64,000 nt of DNA from Glutamicibacter mishrai (GCF_012221945.1 NZ_CP032549.1:2046001-2110000); one strand, 5' to 3'; positions 52,963 through 62,313 are shown, counted from the first letter of the stretch. Notes: generated by a model from the letters alone, not told the origin. A program made the numbers and translations.

Positions 52963-54681
52963 ATGAGTGCGTCTATGCTGGGTGGCATGTTCCGTTCCGG
53001 CCCGCGCTCGAGGCATTTCGCGTCGCGCATCATGCGCTTGCAGTTCCTCGTCATCGGCATCTTGATCGTGCTGGTCACCGCAGGAACGCTCTATGCCAGC
53101 TATGACCGCGTCTATTCGCGGGCCGAAGACACCTCGCTGACCATCGCCCGATCCGTCGCCGTGCTCCCGGACGTCATCGAAGAAGTCACACGCTACGCGG
53201 CCATCGAAGACCTCGACGAAAAAGAGCTCTCCAACGGAAAGCTCCAGCAGCTGGCCAACGCCATTCTGGAACAAAAACAGGCGTACTTCGTGGTGATCAC
53301 CGAAGACCGCGGGCTGCGGCTGAGCCACCCGAACCCCGCGGAAATCGGCCAGATGGTGTCCACCGACCCGGTAGCCCTGGACGGCATCGAGGCGGTCTCC
53401 CGGGAACATGGCACCCTGGGCGAATCGGTCCGCGCGAAGGTCCCGATCCGCGGCGAATCCGGGCAGATCATCGGCGAAGTGTCGGTGGGCGTAACCACCC
53501 AGTCGCTGACCGGGGCGCTGCTGCAATCCTTCAGCTGGATCGTGCTTTTCGCGCTCCTGGCCGCCGGGCTGGCCACGGTGGCCGGGCGGGTGACCGTGCG
53601 CCGGCTCAAGCGCCAGACCCTCGGGCTTGAGCCCACCGAAATCGCGCAGCTGGTGCGCGATCAGCAAGCCGTGCTCTATGGCGTCACCGAAGGGGTGATG
53701 GGCATTGGCGCTGACCGGCGGATCACCGTGCGGAACAAGGCAGCCCGGCAACTTCTGGGCCTGCCGCACCGCACCGAGCTGCAGGACGTCGTTGGCCGTC
53801 ATTTTGAATCCGCGGGACTCGACCAGCGGCTGGTCAAGGCCATCAAGGAACGCGATCCGGCCCCGGTGCGCTTGGAAGCGAACGGGAATTCGCTGATTGC
53901 CCGCGTGAATGAAGTGAACCGCGACGGGGTTGATCTGGGGCAGGTGGTCCTGCTCCACGACGTCACCACCATCGAGGCTTTGGGCACCAAGCTGGATGCC
54001 GTCCAGGATATGGCCGACGCGCTGCGCGCCCAGCGCCACGAGTTCGCCAACCGCATGCACGCGGTCCTTGGATTGATAGATCTGGGCAAGATCGAGCAGG
54101 CCGAAGCCTACTTGCGCGAGGTGATGGAAGCCGGGCCGAAGATCGCGCAGGTGCCTGGGCTGGAAGCGATCCAGGATGCCTATCTTTCGGCGTTCATCTC
54201 CGCCAAGGCCGTCCGCGCCCATGAGCAGGGCATCGAACTGCGGGTGTCGAGCCAGTCGATGCTCTTCGGCCAGATCGCCTCGGCCCACGATGCCCAAGAC
54301 GCCACCGCGGTGCTGGGCAACCTGCTGGACAATGCCTTCACCGCTGCCTTGCGGGGCGAGGGGAAACCCTGGGTGGAAATAGACTTGCTCTCCGAAGCGA
54401 CCACTTTGCACCTTGCTGTGGCGGATTCCGGCCCGGGCATCACCACCAGCGAAGATATTTTCGCGCGTGATGTCAGTACTGGTTCCCATCTGGGCAATGA
54501 ACACGGCCGGGGAGTGGGATTGCCGCTGATCAAGCGGCTGGCGCAGGCACGCAGCGGAGATGTCTGGATTGCTGATCCGGGCAGCGGCGGCGATGGCGCA
54601 GTTTTTGCCGCCCGGCTGCCAGCGGTGCTGGTTGAACCAACCGCACCCGAGAACAACGAGATCGAAGGAGCAAAGCCGTGA
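52963..54681 (+). CDS. CitA/DcuS-family sensor histidine kinase
   Basis: Membrane sensor of external citrate or C4-dicarboxylate. From ATG 52963 it has 572 residues; ATG 52975 or 52987 are equally plausible starts because none has a good ribosome site. Helix 1 (RLQFLVIGILIVLVTAGTLY) and helix 2 (SWIVLFALLAAGLATVAGRV) flank a periplasmic PAS-like domain with EDRGLRLSHPNPAEIGQMVS. A cytoplasmic PAS domain follows, then RAQRHEFANRMHAVLGLI with the phospho-accepting histidine, then LLDNAFTAA, DSGPGI and GVGLPLIKRLA of the ATPase. It is coupled to the response regulator gene by a GTGA overlap. Confidence 0.92.
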   Translation: MSASMLGGMFRSGPRSRHFASRIMRLQFLVIGILIVLVTAGTLYASYDRVYSRAEDTSLTIARSVAVLPDVIEEVTRYAAIEDLDEKELSNGKLQQLANAILEQKQAYFVVITEDRGLRLSHPNPAEIGQMVSTDPVALDGIEAVSREHGTLGESVRAKVPIRGESGQIIGEVSVGVTTQSLTGALLQSFSWIVLFALLAAGLATVAGRVTVRRLKRQTLGLEPTEIAQLVRDQQAVLYGVTEGVMGIGADRRITVRNKAARQLLGLPHRTELQDVVGRHFESAGLDQRLVKAIKERDPAPVRLEANGNSLIARVNEVNRDGVDLGQVVLLHDVTTIEALGTKLDAVQDMADALRAQRHEFANRMHAVLGLIDLGKIEQAEAYLREVMEAGPKIAQVPGLEAIQDAYLSAFISAKAVRAHEQGIELRVSSQSMLFGQIASAHDAQDATAVLGNLLDNAFTAALRGEGKPWVEIDLLSEATTLHLAVADSGPGITTSEDIFARDVSTGSHLGNEHGRGVGLPLIKRLAQARSGDVWIADPGSGGDGAVFAARLPAVLVEPTAPENNEIEGAKP

Positions 54682-55349
54682 GCGAGACCGCTACCGGAAA
54701 CTACCAGGTCATGATCGTCGACGATGACTTTCGTGTTGGCGCCCTCCATGCAGAGATGGTCAACTCCATTCCGGGCTTCCAAGCTTTGGAGCCAGTACAG
54801 GATCCGCGCATGGTGCCCAAGCTCGTGAGCACGCTCAAGCCCGATCTGCTGCTCTTGGACCTGTACCTGCCGCACGTCAGCGGCATTGAGCTGCTGCGTG
54901 AATTGGATGTGGACGCCATTATGATCTCGGCGGCCACCGAGCCGAAGAATATCGCCAATGCCATCCGCCATGGGGCGCTGGCGTTTATCATCAAGCCTTT
55001 TGACGCCAAAACGCTCAGCGCCAAGCTCAAGGGCTGGGCGCGGTATCGGCGGCAGCTGACCGGGGTGACGGAGTTCAACCAGCAGGGAGTCGACCGGCTC
55101 TTCCGGGCCCTGCAGGGTGGCGAAGAAGCGGCTCCGGCGGTCGGTGCCGCTCCCACCGAGCAGGCAGTGCTCAGCTGCGTGAAGGAAGCTTCGGAACCGA
55201 TGAGCGTGGCGGAGGTGGCAGAAGCCGTGGGTGTCGCCCGGGCAACGGCGCAACGCTACCTGGCAGCTCTGGTGGCCAACGAATCGTTGGAACTTCAGCT
55301 GGGATACGGTACACGTGGCCGCCCGGAACACCGGTACGTGGCACGCTAG
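54678..55349 (+). CDS. CitB/DcuR-family response regulator
   Basis: A 223-residue regulator with GTG start (GAAGGAG seven bases upstream). The receiver domain has the acidic pair in MIVDDDFRVG, the phosphorylated aspartate in LLLLDLYLPHVSG and the lysine in FIIKPFDAKTL. The output domain near the C-terminus is an HTH of the DcuR type (MSVAEVAEAVGVARATAQRY). Together with the kinase it most likely activates the divergent citrate transporter gene; direct repeats for its binding were not identified. Its stop is ten bases from the convergent kinase-like gene. Confidence 0.93.
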   Translation: MSETATGNYQVMIVDDDFRVGALHAEMVNSIPGFQALEPVQDPRMVPKLVSTLKPDLLLLDLYLPHVSGIELLRELDVDAIMISAATEPKNIANAIRHGALAFIIKPFDAKTLSAKLKGWARYRRQLTGVTEFNQQGVDRLFRALQGGEEAAPAVGAAPTEQAVLSCVKEASEPMSVAEVAEAVGVARATAQRYLAALVANESLELQLGYGTRGRPEHRYVAR

Positions 55350-55358
55350 AAACCACTG

Positions 55359-56114
55359 TCAGGTGGCATCCCAGATGCGCCGGTAGAAGGCGATCCTTTC
55401 CTCGTCAGGATCCATTCCGTAACCGGCATATACGCATTGCTCATAGCCGGGACCATAGTTCCATTCGGTGCTCCAGGCGGCGATGGCAAGATCAGCCCAC
55501 CGGTCCGCGACCCCCAACTTTCCCAGGTCAACGTGGGCGAAGAAGTCGCCGTTCGCATCCAGTTGCGTATTGGGCAGGCAAGCATCGCCGTGGCACACCA
55601 CCGCATCTATCGGCGGAGCATCGGCGAGCAATGCGGATTGCTGGCTGATGGGAAGGGAAGCGATGCGGGAGGAGAGGTCCCAGCTGAACGGGCATGACCC
55701 TGCCGGCAGCGAATCATGCAGCTGCCTCAGTCCCTGGCCGACGGCATAAGCTGAACGCTCCTGGTCGTTCTTGCTCCGATCGCTCACAGCGCTGAATCCC
55801 GGCAATGCCGCGGTGAGCAGCAACTGGCCTTCGGGGTGCTCCTGGAAGGACAACACCTCAGGGACGAGGATGTAGCTTCCGGCCCACCGCAGGCGATGGG
55901 CCTCGGATCGAAGATCGATCTCCGGGTGGATTATCGGGCCCGGCGACCATTTGGCGTAGCGGGTATCGGCTCCTTGCCCGATGCGGAACGTCGCCCCGCC
56001 CAGGGCGTTGAGCCACACGCCCTCGATGGCTTCGGTGCCGGCCGCTAAGCGCACCGCTTCCGGGATCGGGAAGCCGGCGGGAGGCGGGCCGGAGATGACT
56101 CGTTCATCGCTCAT
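55359..56114 (-). CDS. APH(3')-like aminoglycoside phosphotransferase family protein
   Basis: A 251-residue protein kinase-like phosphotransferase. The catalytic loop VVCHGDACLPNTQLDANGDF has the Brenner-motif aspartate and asparagine, and FAHVDLGKLGVADRWADLAI is the Mg-binding segment of APH(3') enzymes. The C-terminus YGMDPDEERIAFYRRIWD also matches. Overall similarity to APH(3') is good, but lone chromosomal homologues in soil actinobacteria may not give resistance. ATG 56114 lacks a clear ribosome site. No mobile element surrounds it. Confidence 0.82.
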   Translation of the reverse strand: MSDERVISGPPPAGFPIPEAVRLAAGTEAIEGVWLNALGGATFRIGQGADTRYAKWSPGPIIHPEIDLRSEAHRLRWAGSYILVPEVLSFQEHPEGQLLLTAALPGFSAVSDRSKNDQERSAYAVGQGLRQLHDSLPAGSCPFSWDLSSRIASLPISQQSALLADAPPIDAVVCHGDACLPNTQLDANGDFFAHVDLGKLGVADRWADLAIAAWSTEWNYGPGYEQCVYAGYGMDPDEERIAFYRRIWDAT

Positions 56115-56229
56115 TGAACCAGCATGCCAGCAGCTAGACGGAATGCTGGGCAACCGAGTCCGCGAGGTTTTTCTTCATGTTCATCTCGGTGCCATAAGCT
56201 GGCTAAGCTCAGGCACCACAGTGGGAGAC

Positions 56230-57840
56230 ATGACTAATATTTCGCGTCGAAACCTGCTCACCGGAGCCTTGGGCGCTGGAGCCCTCGGCCTTGTTGGCCC
56301 TACCGGTGCCGCTTTGGCCTCCAGCAGCCCACGCCTGGTCCGATCACGCTTGGGACTGACCAGCGGCTTCTCCATGGGAGATGTTTCCACCAACAGTGCG
56401 GTGCTCTGGGCCCGCAGTTCAGGCGAAGGCCGCCTTCGCGCGCAGCTGCGCGCCGTGGATGAAGCCGGCCAAATCATCCGCGGGCGAGGATCCTTCGTCC
56501 GCACCCTGCGCGGTGCCCAAGCCACCGAGGCCAGCGACTTCACCGCAAAAATCAGCGCCGCCCACCTGCCAGCGGGAACACGCTTCTCGGTCAGCATCGG
56601 CTTCGAGGATGAGAACGGAACCGTTGGCGAAACCCAGCAGGGCTGGTTCAGCACCGCGCCTTCGGGAACCGGGCGCCGCAACCATGAGGCCGCCCGCGCC
56701 CAGAGCTTCGTGTGGTCCGGCGACACCGCAGGCCAGGGCTGGGGCATCAATGAGGAGATCGGCGGCATGCGCGCCTACGCCGCGATGCACGCCGCCAAGC
56801 CCGACTTCTTCGTGCACAGTGGCGACACGATCTACGCCGACGGCCCGATCCTTGCCGAGGTTGAGGAAGCGGATGGCCAGATCTGGCGCAACCTGGTGAC
56901 CGAGGAAGTCTCCAAGGTCGCCGAAACCCTGGACGAGTACCGCGGACGCCACCGCTACAACATGATGGACGCCAACGTCCGCGCCATGTACGCCGAGGTT
57001 CCGGTCATTGCCCAATGGGATGACCACGAAACCCACAACAACTGGTGGCCGGGCGAGACCATCACCGATGAGCGCTACACCGTGCGCGACATCAATACCC
57101 TCGCGGCCCGTGGACGCCAGGCCTGGCAGGAATACCAGCCGATCGCTGACCCGCGGGCCATGAGCGGCGGCACCGGATTCGAAGCAGCTCGAATCTACCG
57201 AAAGATTTCCCGGGGACCAGCCTTGGATCTTTTCGCTTTGGATATGCGTACCTACAAGTCCGAAAACACCGACGGCAAGGAAAGCAGGGAAACCGCGATC
57301 CTCGGCGAAGAGCAGCTGAACTGGCTGGTCGACGGATTGGCTGCTTCGAAGGCCACCTGGAAAGTCATCCTCAACGACCTGCCTTTGGGCATCATCGTAC
57401 CCGATGGCAAGGCGCAGGAATCCATTGCCAATGCAGATCACGGTGCGCCGCTGGGCCGCGAACTGGAACTGGCACGGCTGCTCAAGGCCATCAAGGACAA
57501 GGGAATCAAGAACGTCGTCTTCCTGACTGCTGATGTGCACTACTGCGCCGCCCACCACTACTCGCCAGAGCGAGCCGCTTTCAGCGACTTCAACGAGTTC
57601 TGGGAATTCGTGGCAGGCCCGGTCAATGCCGGATCATTTGGTCCGAACCAGATGGATGGGACCTTCGGTCCCAAGGTGGAATTCGCTTTGGCTGGTACGG
57701 TCGCAAACCAGTCGCCGCGTGATGGCAAGAGCCAGTTCTTTGGACATGTGGATCTTGATGATCAAGACATGTTTACCGTCAGCCTGCGCAACGGGCTGGG
57801 CGAGACGGTCTACTCCAAGACCCTGGAGCCGGTGAAATAG
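56230..57840 (+). CDS. phoD: Alkaline phosphatase D family protein, Tat-exported
   Basis: Secreted phosphodiesterase/phosphomonoesterase for phosphate scavenging. The 536-residue protein opens with the twin-arginine signal NISRRNLLTGALGAGALGLV and an ALA cleavage site. The N-terminal PhoD domain has FSMGDVSTNSAVLWARSSGE. The metallophosphatase domain has FVWSGDTAGQGWGINEE, FVHSGDTIYADGPI, AQWDDHETHNNWWPGE, DLPLGIIVPDG and VVFLTADVHYCAAHHYSP, which supply the Fe3+ and Ca2+ ligands. A GGGAG sequence lies close to the ATG. No Pho box was recognised upstream. Confidence 0.94.
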   Translation: MTNISRRNLLTGALGAGALGLVGPTGAALASSSPRLVRSRLGLTSGFSMGDVSTNSAVLWARSSGEGRLRAQLRAVDEAGQIIRGRGSFVRTLRGAQATEASDFTAKISAAHLPAGTRFSVSIGFEDENGTVGETQQGWFSTAPSGTGRRNHEAARAQSFVWSGDTAGQGWGINEEIGGMRAYAAMHAAKPDFFVHSGDTIYADGPILAEVEEADGQIWRNLVTEEVSKVAETLDEYRGRHRYNMMDANVRAMYAEVPVIAQWDDHETHNNWWPGETITDERYTVRDINTLAARGRQAWQEYQPIADPRAMSGGTGFEAARIYRKISRGPALDLFALDMRTYKSENTDGKESRETAILGEEQLNWLVDGLAASKATWKVILNDLPLGIIVPDGKAQESIANADHGAPLGRELELARLLKAIKDKGIKNVVFLTADVHYCAAHHYSPERAAFSDFNEFWEFVAGPVNAGSFGPNQMDGTFGPKVEFALAGTVANQSPRDGKSQFFGHVDLDDQDMFTVSLRNGLGETVYSKTLEPVK

Positions 57841-57861
57841 TAGGAAGCCGGCAGAAAAAGG

Positions 57862-57902
57862 TCATGCCTACGGCGCTGGAAAATCCAGTGCCGCAGGCAT
57901 GA
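57862..57902. terminator. Bidirectional terminator between phoD and lysC
   Basis: A stem of about 18 bp with one mismatch and one G-T pair (57862-57880 with 57884-57902) and an AAA loop lies between convergent genes. Confidence 0.75.
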
Positions 57903-57922
57903 TCTGTAGCGGGGCTGTGCGC

Positions 57923-58441
57923 CTAGCGTCCGGTGCCGCCGTAGACGGTGGCTTCCACATCGGTGTCCAAATCGAATGCGGTGTGGATGGCGCGAACCGC
58001 GTCATTGAGCTTGTCGGCGTCGGTGACCACGGAGATGCGGATCTCGGAGGTGGAGATCATGTCCACGTTCACCCCGGCGTTGTGCAGGGCTTCGAAGAAG
58101 GTGAAGGAAACGCCTGGGTTCGAGCGCATGCCCGCACCGATCAGCGACAGCTTGCCGACCTCGTCATTGTGCTCGATATCCTCGAAGCCGATCTCGCCCT
58201 GGGCGGTGGTCAGCGCGCCGAGCACGTTCTTGGTTTCGGTCATGGGCAGGGTGAAGGAGATGTCGGTCTTGCCCGAACCACGGGTCGAGATGTTCTGGAC
58301 GATCATGTCGATATTGGCCTGGGCCGCGGCGATCACGCCGAAGATCTGGGCTGCCTTGCCAGGGATGTCCGGCACGCCGATGACGGTGACCTTGGCTTCG
58401 GAGTGGTCGTGGGCGACACCTGAGATGATTGGCTGTTCCAA
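57923..58441 (-). other. Internal in-frame start for aspartokinase beta subunit
   Basis: At residue about 257 of LysC a TTG codon (58441-58439) is preceded by GAGGGAG at a suitable distance. Initiation here would give a 172-residue protein made only of the two ACT domains (beginning LEQPIISGVAHD in the alpha reading). Corynebacterium and Bacillus aspartokinases are alpha2beta2 enzymes with such an internal start at the same place. Confidence 0.65.
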
Positions 58442-59209
58442 GGGTTCTCCCTCTTGAATTTTGATTTTGTCGTCGGGGTTCGGGAGCACCCAGGTGCCCT
58501 CGTGAGTGCTGAATGAAGAGCGCACATGCAGTGGCACGCCGAAGCGGCGCGCGTATTCCACGCAGCGCAAGTGCAGGATCTTGGATCCGCTGGCGGCCAT
58601 TTCCAGCATTTCTTCGCTGGTGATCTTCTCGATCTTCTTGGCCGAAGCAACAACGCGCGGGTCAGCGGTGTAGACGCCGTCCACGTCGGTGTAGATTTCG
58701 CAGACATCGGCGCCCAGTGCGGCGGCCAATGCCACCGCGGTAGTGTCCGAGCCACCACGGCCCATGGTGGTGATGTTGTTGGATTCCTTGCTCATGCCCT
58801 GGAAGCCGGCAACGATCGCGATGAAGCCGCGGTCGATGGCGCGACGTACACGCTGGGGGGAAACCTCCATGATGCGCGCTTTGCCGTGCGTGGAGTCGGT
58901 GATCAGGCCGGCCTGAGACCCAGTGAAGGAAGCAGCTTGCTCACCAAACTGATTGATGGCCATGGCGAGCAGAGACATCGAGATGCGTTCGCCCGCGGAG
59001 AGCAGCATGTCCATTTCGCGTGCAGGTGCATCGTCGGTGAGCTGGCCTGCCAGGTCCAGCAGGTCATCGGTGGTGTCGCCCATGGCTGAGACAACTACAA
59101 CAACGTCGTGGCCCTGAGACTTGGTGTCAATAATTCGACGCGCCACACGCTTGATGCCTTCGGCATCTGAAACTGACGAACCGCCAAATTTTTGAACAAT
59201 TAGGCCCAT
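57923..59209 (-). CDS. lysC: Aspartokinase (alpha subunit)
   Basis: First enzyme of the Lys/Thr/Met branch: aspartate plus ATP to aspartyl phosphate. The 428-residue protein starts GLIVQKFGGSSVSDAEGIKR. The amino-acid kinase domain holds TTMGRGGSDTTAVALAAALG and DVDGVYTADPRVV. Two ACT domains follow (VTVIGVPDIPGKAAQIFGVI and LSLIGAGMRSNPGVSFTFFE), the site of concerted Lys plus Thr inhibition in Corynebacterium. ATG 59209 is used; GTG 59215 is possible. asd, usually next in actinobacteria, is absent, since a terminator and the convergent phoD follow. Confidence 0.97.
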   Translation of the reverse strand: MGLIVQKFGGSSVSDAEGIKRVARRIIDTKSQGHDVVVVVSAMGDTTDDLLDLAGQLTDDAPAREMDMLLSAGERISMSLLAMAINQFGEQAASFTGSQAGLITDSTHGKARIMEVSPQRVRRAIDRGFIAIVAGFQGMSKESNNITTMGRGGSDTTAVALAAALGADVCEIYTDVDGVYTADPRVVASAKKIEKITSEEMLEMAASGSKILHLRCVEYARRFGVPLHVRSSFSTHEGTWVLPNPDDKIKIQEGEPLEQPIISGVAHDHSEAKVTVIGVPDIPGKAAQIFGVIAAAQANIDMIVQNISTRGSGKTDISFTLPMTETKNVLGALTTAQGEIGFEDIEHNDEVGKLSLIGAGMRSNPGVSFTFFEALHNAGVNVDMISTSEIRISVVTDADKLNDAVRAIHTAFDLDTDVEATVYGGTGR

Positions 59210-59381
59210 GGGCACTCACTCCACTTGTTGAAAGCTGTGACTCGTTATTGGCGCATGGCACAACACGAGGCATCTACCAAATAAATATTGTGACAGCTAC
59301 AGGCCAACTTCTCCTACTTGTGACGGTAAACATTGGTCATATTGCCTAGGAAGATTAGTGGCTGTTGTTGAAAAGCGTGGG

Positions 59382-59933
59382 CTATTGCTTGAATTCAGCC
59401 AATATTTGTCGCCAAAAGCTCTTCCATTCAGACACCTGATCAGGTGTTTCAGCCTTAGTAATGTTAATGGCAACCGAGGATTTGTCGCCCTTAAGCCCAA
59501 TATCCACTTGGGCCTTGGTGCCATCGCTGAAGCTGGCCCGCCAGTAGCGCCAGCGCTCGGAGCCGCTGCTGCGCGCTGGTTCGGCCAACGTTTGGCCATT
59601 AAAGACATCCATGCCGTCCACTTGTTCTTCCCAGCGTGCCAAGGCCGTATCCAGATCCGCAGCAACGGTAGTGCTGACCGATCCTTGGAAGGTTCCGTCT
59701 TGGGCCTGGCCGGGAAGGCGGCGGCCGATTTGCTGCTCATAGGCGACGGCCACCGATTGCGCCCACCACCCGGGGTTCTCCACGGCCTGTGGCATGAGGG
59801 AGTATGCGAGTTCAGCGATTTCCTTATGCGTCATTTCGCCGGCCTTGGCTTCGTCGAGCTGGGTGCTCCAGGTCGGCCAGGGCACCGAGGTGGCATTGGC
59901 GATGGCTGAGGTGTTGCTGCTCTTGATTCCCAT
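59382..59933 (-). CDS. Hypothetical protein
   Basis: A 183-residue soluble protein I cannot assign with confidence. GEMTHKEIAELAYSLMP and NPGWWAQSVAVAYEQQIGRR resemble a small helical domain found in DUF4287-like proteins. The C-terminal half, RWRYWRASFSDGTKAQVDIG and KSFWRQILAEFKQ, looks like an SRPBCC-type beta-rich domain. The gene is on the same strand as the upstream MarR/MFS operon but is separated from it by a terminator. Confidence 0.72.
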   Translation of the reverse strand: MGIKSSNTSAIANATSVPWPTWSTQLDEAKAGEMTHKEIAELAYSLMPQAVENPGWWAQSVAVAYEQQIGRRLPGQAQDGTFQGSVSTTVAADLDTALARWEEQVDGMDVFNGQTLAEPARSSGSERWRYWRASFSDGTKAQVDIGLKGDKSSVAINITKAETPDQVSEWKSFWRQILAEFKQ

Positions 59934-59977
59934 ACGTGAAGTCTAAGCAACGCAGACTGATTGATGGCAGAAAAATA

Positions 59978-60010
59978 GCCGGGCATCACGGTTTTCCCGT
60001 GATGCCCGGC
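59978..60010 (-). terminator. Terminator of the MFS-marR operon
   Basis: GCCGGGCATCACG pairs with CGTGATGCCCGGC (59978-59990 with 59998-60010). On the minus strand it is followed by TATTTTT, a classical intrinsic terminator, 27 bases after the marR stop. Confidence 0.88.
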
Positions 60011-60036
60011 CTATCGCACCGATCTATTGATTTAGG

Positions 60037-60513
60037 CTAGATCGCCTGGATTTCCAGATTCAGCCGTCCCAGCAGTTCCACCAGCGTATCCAGATCATCG
60101 TCAGCCCAGTTGCTCATGCGCGAACGAAGCTCCTTGCGCCATTCTTCGAAACCGCTGTGCCAGCGTTCCTTGGCGTAATCGGTGGGCAGCAGGTCCGAAG
60201 CTCTGCGGTCTTCCGCGTTGACTTCGCGGACCACCAGATCAAGCTGTTCGAGCTTGGAGATCATGCGGGAGAGCGTGGCCTTGTCGACCAGCAGCTTCTC
60301 GCAGATTTCCGATTGGGTGATCCGGCCGTTGCGCAAGATGAGCCCGAGAACCGGCAAGTAGCCGGGCGTCAATTGGCCGTTGAGCCGATGGGCGAGCTCG
60401 CGCTTGAACCGTGCGGTGACCGCAATCAGCGAGAACAGTTCCTGCTCTGCCAATGAGTAGCGGTCTGCGCGATCCTTGGTGCAGTTTGAAGCGTCCGCAC
60501 TGGTGGTATCCAC
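60037..60513 (-). CDS. MarR-family transcriptional regulator
   Basis: A 158-residue winged-helix repressor. RFKRELAHRLNGQLTPGYLP leads into GRITQSEICEKLLVDKATLS (recognition helix region) and the wing LVVREVNAEDRRASDL. I start at GTG 60513, seven bases after AGGAG, so the 570-base open frame upstream is not all coding. It is the second gene of the MFS operon, with ten bases between them. It probably represses the promoter at 62279 and releases it on binding a toxic ligand. Confidence 0.9.
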   Translation of the reverse strand: MDTTSADASNCTKDRADRYSLAEQELFSLIAVTARFKRELAHRLNGQLTPGYLPVLGLILRNGRITQSEICEKLLVDKATLSRMISKLEQLDLVVREVNAEDRRASDLLPTDYAKERWHSGFEEWRKELRSRMSNWADDDLDTLVELLGRLNLEIQAI

Positions 60514-60523
60514 TGGGGTTCTC

Positions 60524-62224
60524 CTAGTTGCCGGTCGACTTCGTTGCTGCTCCCGGAACCTGGTTGCTGGCGGCAACCTGCTCCTGGATTTCAGCGTCGG
60601 CATTCTCATTGCCGGCAGCCAAGCCGTTGGCGCCCAGAGCGGCTTCGGCGTCGACTTCCTGCATGCGCTCGGAAGCGGTTTGAGTGGTCAGCGACTGGTT
60701 GGGGATCAAGCAGACGGAGATCACGACAATCAGCGACAGCGGAGCGGCGAAAGTGAATAGCGATGGGACCGCGTCACCGTAGATGGATTCGAAGATGACG
60801 CGCACTGGCTCAGGCAGGGTGGAAATGGTTGGCAGGTTGCCCGAGGACAGCACCTGGGCGACTTCCTGGCCCTTCGCGCCCAGCGATCCGATGGCCTGCA
60901 TCAGATCTGCTTGGCGGTCGGCAATCATATTCGGAATGGTGGCTGCCAGGATGGCGCCCAGCCCGGCGGTGCCGGCGGTGCCGCCCAGGGTGCGGAAGAA
61001 GTTGACCGAGGAGGAGGCGACGCCCAGTTCCTTGATGTCAACCGAGTTCTGCACGACCAGCACCATGTTCTGCATGACCAGGCCCATGCCGGCGCCCAGG
61101 ATAAACATGAACGAAGCGACCAGCGCGTAATTGGTGTTGTAGTGGATGGTTCCCAGCAGGAACAGGCCAACGACGATCAGCACCGAACCGACAACGACGA
61201 GGGACTTCCATTTGCCGGTGCGCGAGATGATCGCGCCGCCGATGGTTGAAATAACCAGCAGGCCGCCCATCAGCGGGAAGGTCATGAGCCCGGCCATGGT
61301 GGCTGAAGCGCCACGAGCCATGATCATGTACTGGCTGAGGAAGACCGAAGTGCCGAACATCGACACGCCAACTGCCAGCGAAGCGATCACCGCAAAGGTG
61401 AAGGTGCGGTTCTTGAACAGCGACATGCTCAGCAGCGGTTCAGAGGACTTGATTTCCACCAGGACAAAAGCGGCGAGCAGGACTACCGCGCCAACGACCA
61501 TCAGCAGGCTGGTGGTGGAAGCCCATTCGAATTCGGAGCCGCCCAGCGACATCCAGATCAGCAGCAGCGAGACACCGCCGGAGAGCAGCACGATGCCCCA
61601 GTAGTCAATCTTGACCTTGCGCTTAGCGATGGCCGGAAGGTGCAAGGTGCGCTGGATCAACAAGACGGCAGCAATTGCGAAGGGCAGTGCGATGAAGAAG
61701 TTCCAACGCCAGTTGATGGTGTCGGTGACGAACCCACCGATCAATGGTCCGCCCACGGTGCCAACGGCCATGACAGCGCCGAACAGGCCCATGTACTTGC
61801 CGCGTTCGCGTGGCGAGAGGAAGTCGGCCATGACGATCTGCGCCAGGGCGCCGACGCCGCCGCCGGCCAGGCCCTGGATGACGCGCATGGCGATCAGGAA
61901 GCTGGTGGTCTGCGAGAAACCGGCTGCGGCGGATGCCAGGACGAAGATCGCCAGCGAGATCTGCAGCAGCAGCTTGCGGTTGCCGAGGTCGGCGAGCTTG
62001 CCCCAGATTGGGGTCGAGATGGTGGTTGCCAGCAGGGTGGCGGTGACCACCCAGGTGTAGGAGGTCTGGCTGCCGTTGAGGTCGGAAACGATCACTGGCA
62101 GGGAACTGGATACGACGGTGTTGGCCAAGATCGAGACGAACATGCCCATGAGGATGCCGGTAAGAGCGGTGAGGATTTCACGGTGTGTCATCTTGGGCTT
62201 GGCGACCGGTGCGATTGCGGTCAT
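60524..62224 (-). CDS. MFS drug:H+ antiporter, DHA2 (EmrB/QacA) family
   Basis: Multidrug efflux pump of 566 residues with about 14 helices. The DHA2 N-terminus ILTALTGILMGMFVSILANT, VVSSSLPVIVSDLNGSQTSY, the WVVTATLLATTISTPIWGKL segment and GLAGGGVGALAQIVMADFLS (motif C region) are visible. The C-terminal tail of about 50 residues is hydrophilic. GGAG precedes the ATG. It is co-transcribed with the MarR repressor, and the inverted repeats directly upstream are a good operator candidate. Substrates cannot be predicted. Confidence 0.92.
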   Translation of the reverse strand: MTAIAPVAKPKMTHREILTALTGILMGMFVSILANTVVSSSLPVIVSDLNGSQTSYTWVVTATLLATTISTPIWGKLADLGNRKLLLQISLAIFVLASAAAGFSQTTSFLIAMRVIQGLAGGGVGALAQIVMADFLSPRERGKYMGLFGAVMAVGTVGGPLIGGFVTDTINWRWNFFIALPFAIAAVLLIQRTLHLPAIAKRKVKIDYWGIVLLSGGVSLLLIWMSLGGSEFEWASTTSLLMVVGAVVLLAAFVLVEIKSSEPLLSMSLFKNRTFTFAVIASLAVGVSMFGTSVFLSQYMIMARGASATMAGLMTFPLMGGLLVISTIGGAIISRTGKWKSLVVVGSVLIVVGLFLLGTIHYNTNYALVASFMFILGAGMGLVMQNMVLVVQNSVDIKELGVASSSVNFFRTLGGTAGTAGLGAILAATIPNMIADRQADLMQAIGSLGAKGQEVAQVLSSGNLPTISTLPEPVRVIFESIYGDAVPSLFTFAAPLSLIVVISVCLIPNQSLTTQTASERMQEVDAEAALGANGLAAGNENADAEIQEQVAASNQVPGAATKSTGN

Positions 62225-62278
62225 TGAAGCTCCAAAAATTCTAGGTTCAGGTCAAGAGGGCCTGATTGGTTGATTGAT

Positions 62279-62313
62279 GTCAACTATACGACGATAGTTG
62301 ACGACTATCAACT
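62279..62313. promoter_or_regulatory. MarR-type operator upstream of MFS-marR operon
   Basis: GTCAACTAT (62279-62287) and ATAGTTGAC (62294-62302) are a perfect 9-bp inverted repeat with a six-base spacer. A further CAACTA at 62308-62313 pairs with TAGTTG at 62295-62300, giving three half-sites. The site is about 55 bp before the MFS start. Confidence 0.75.
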
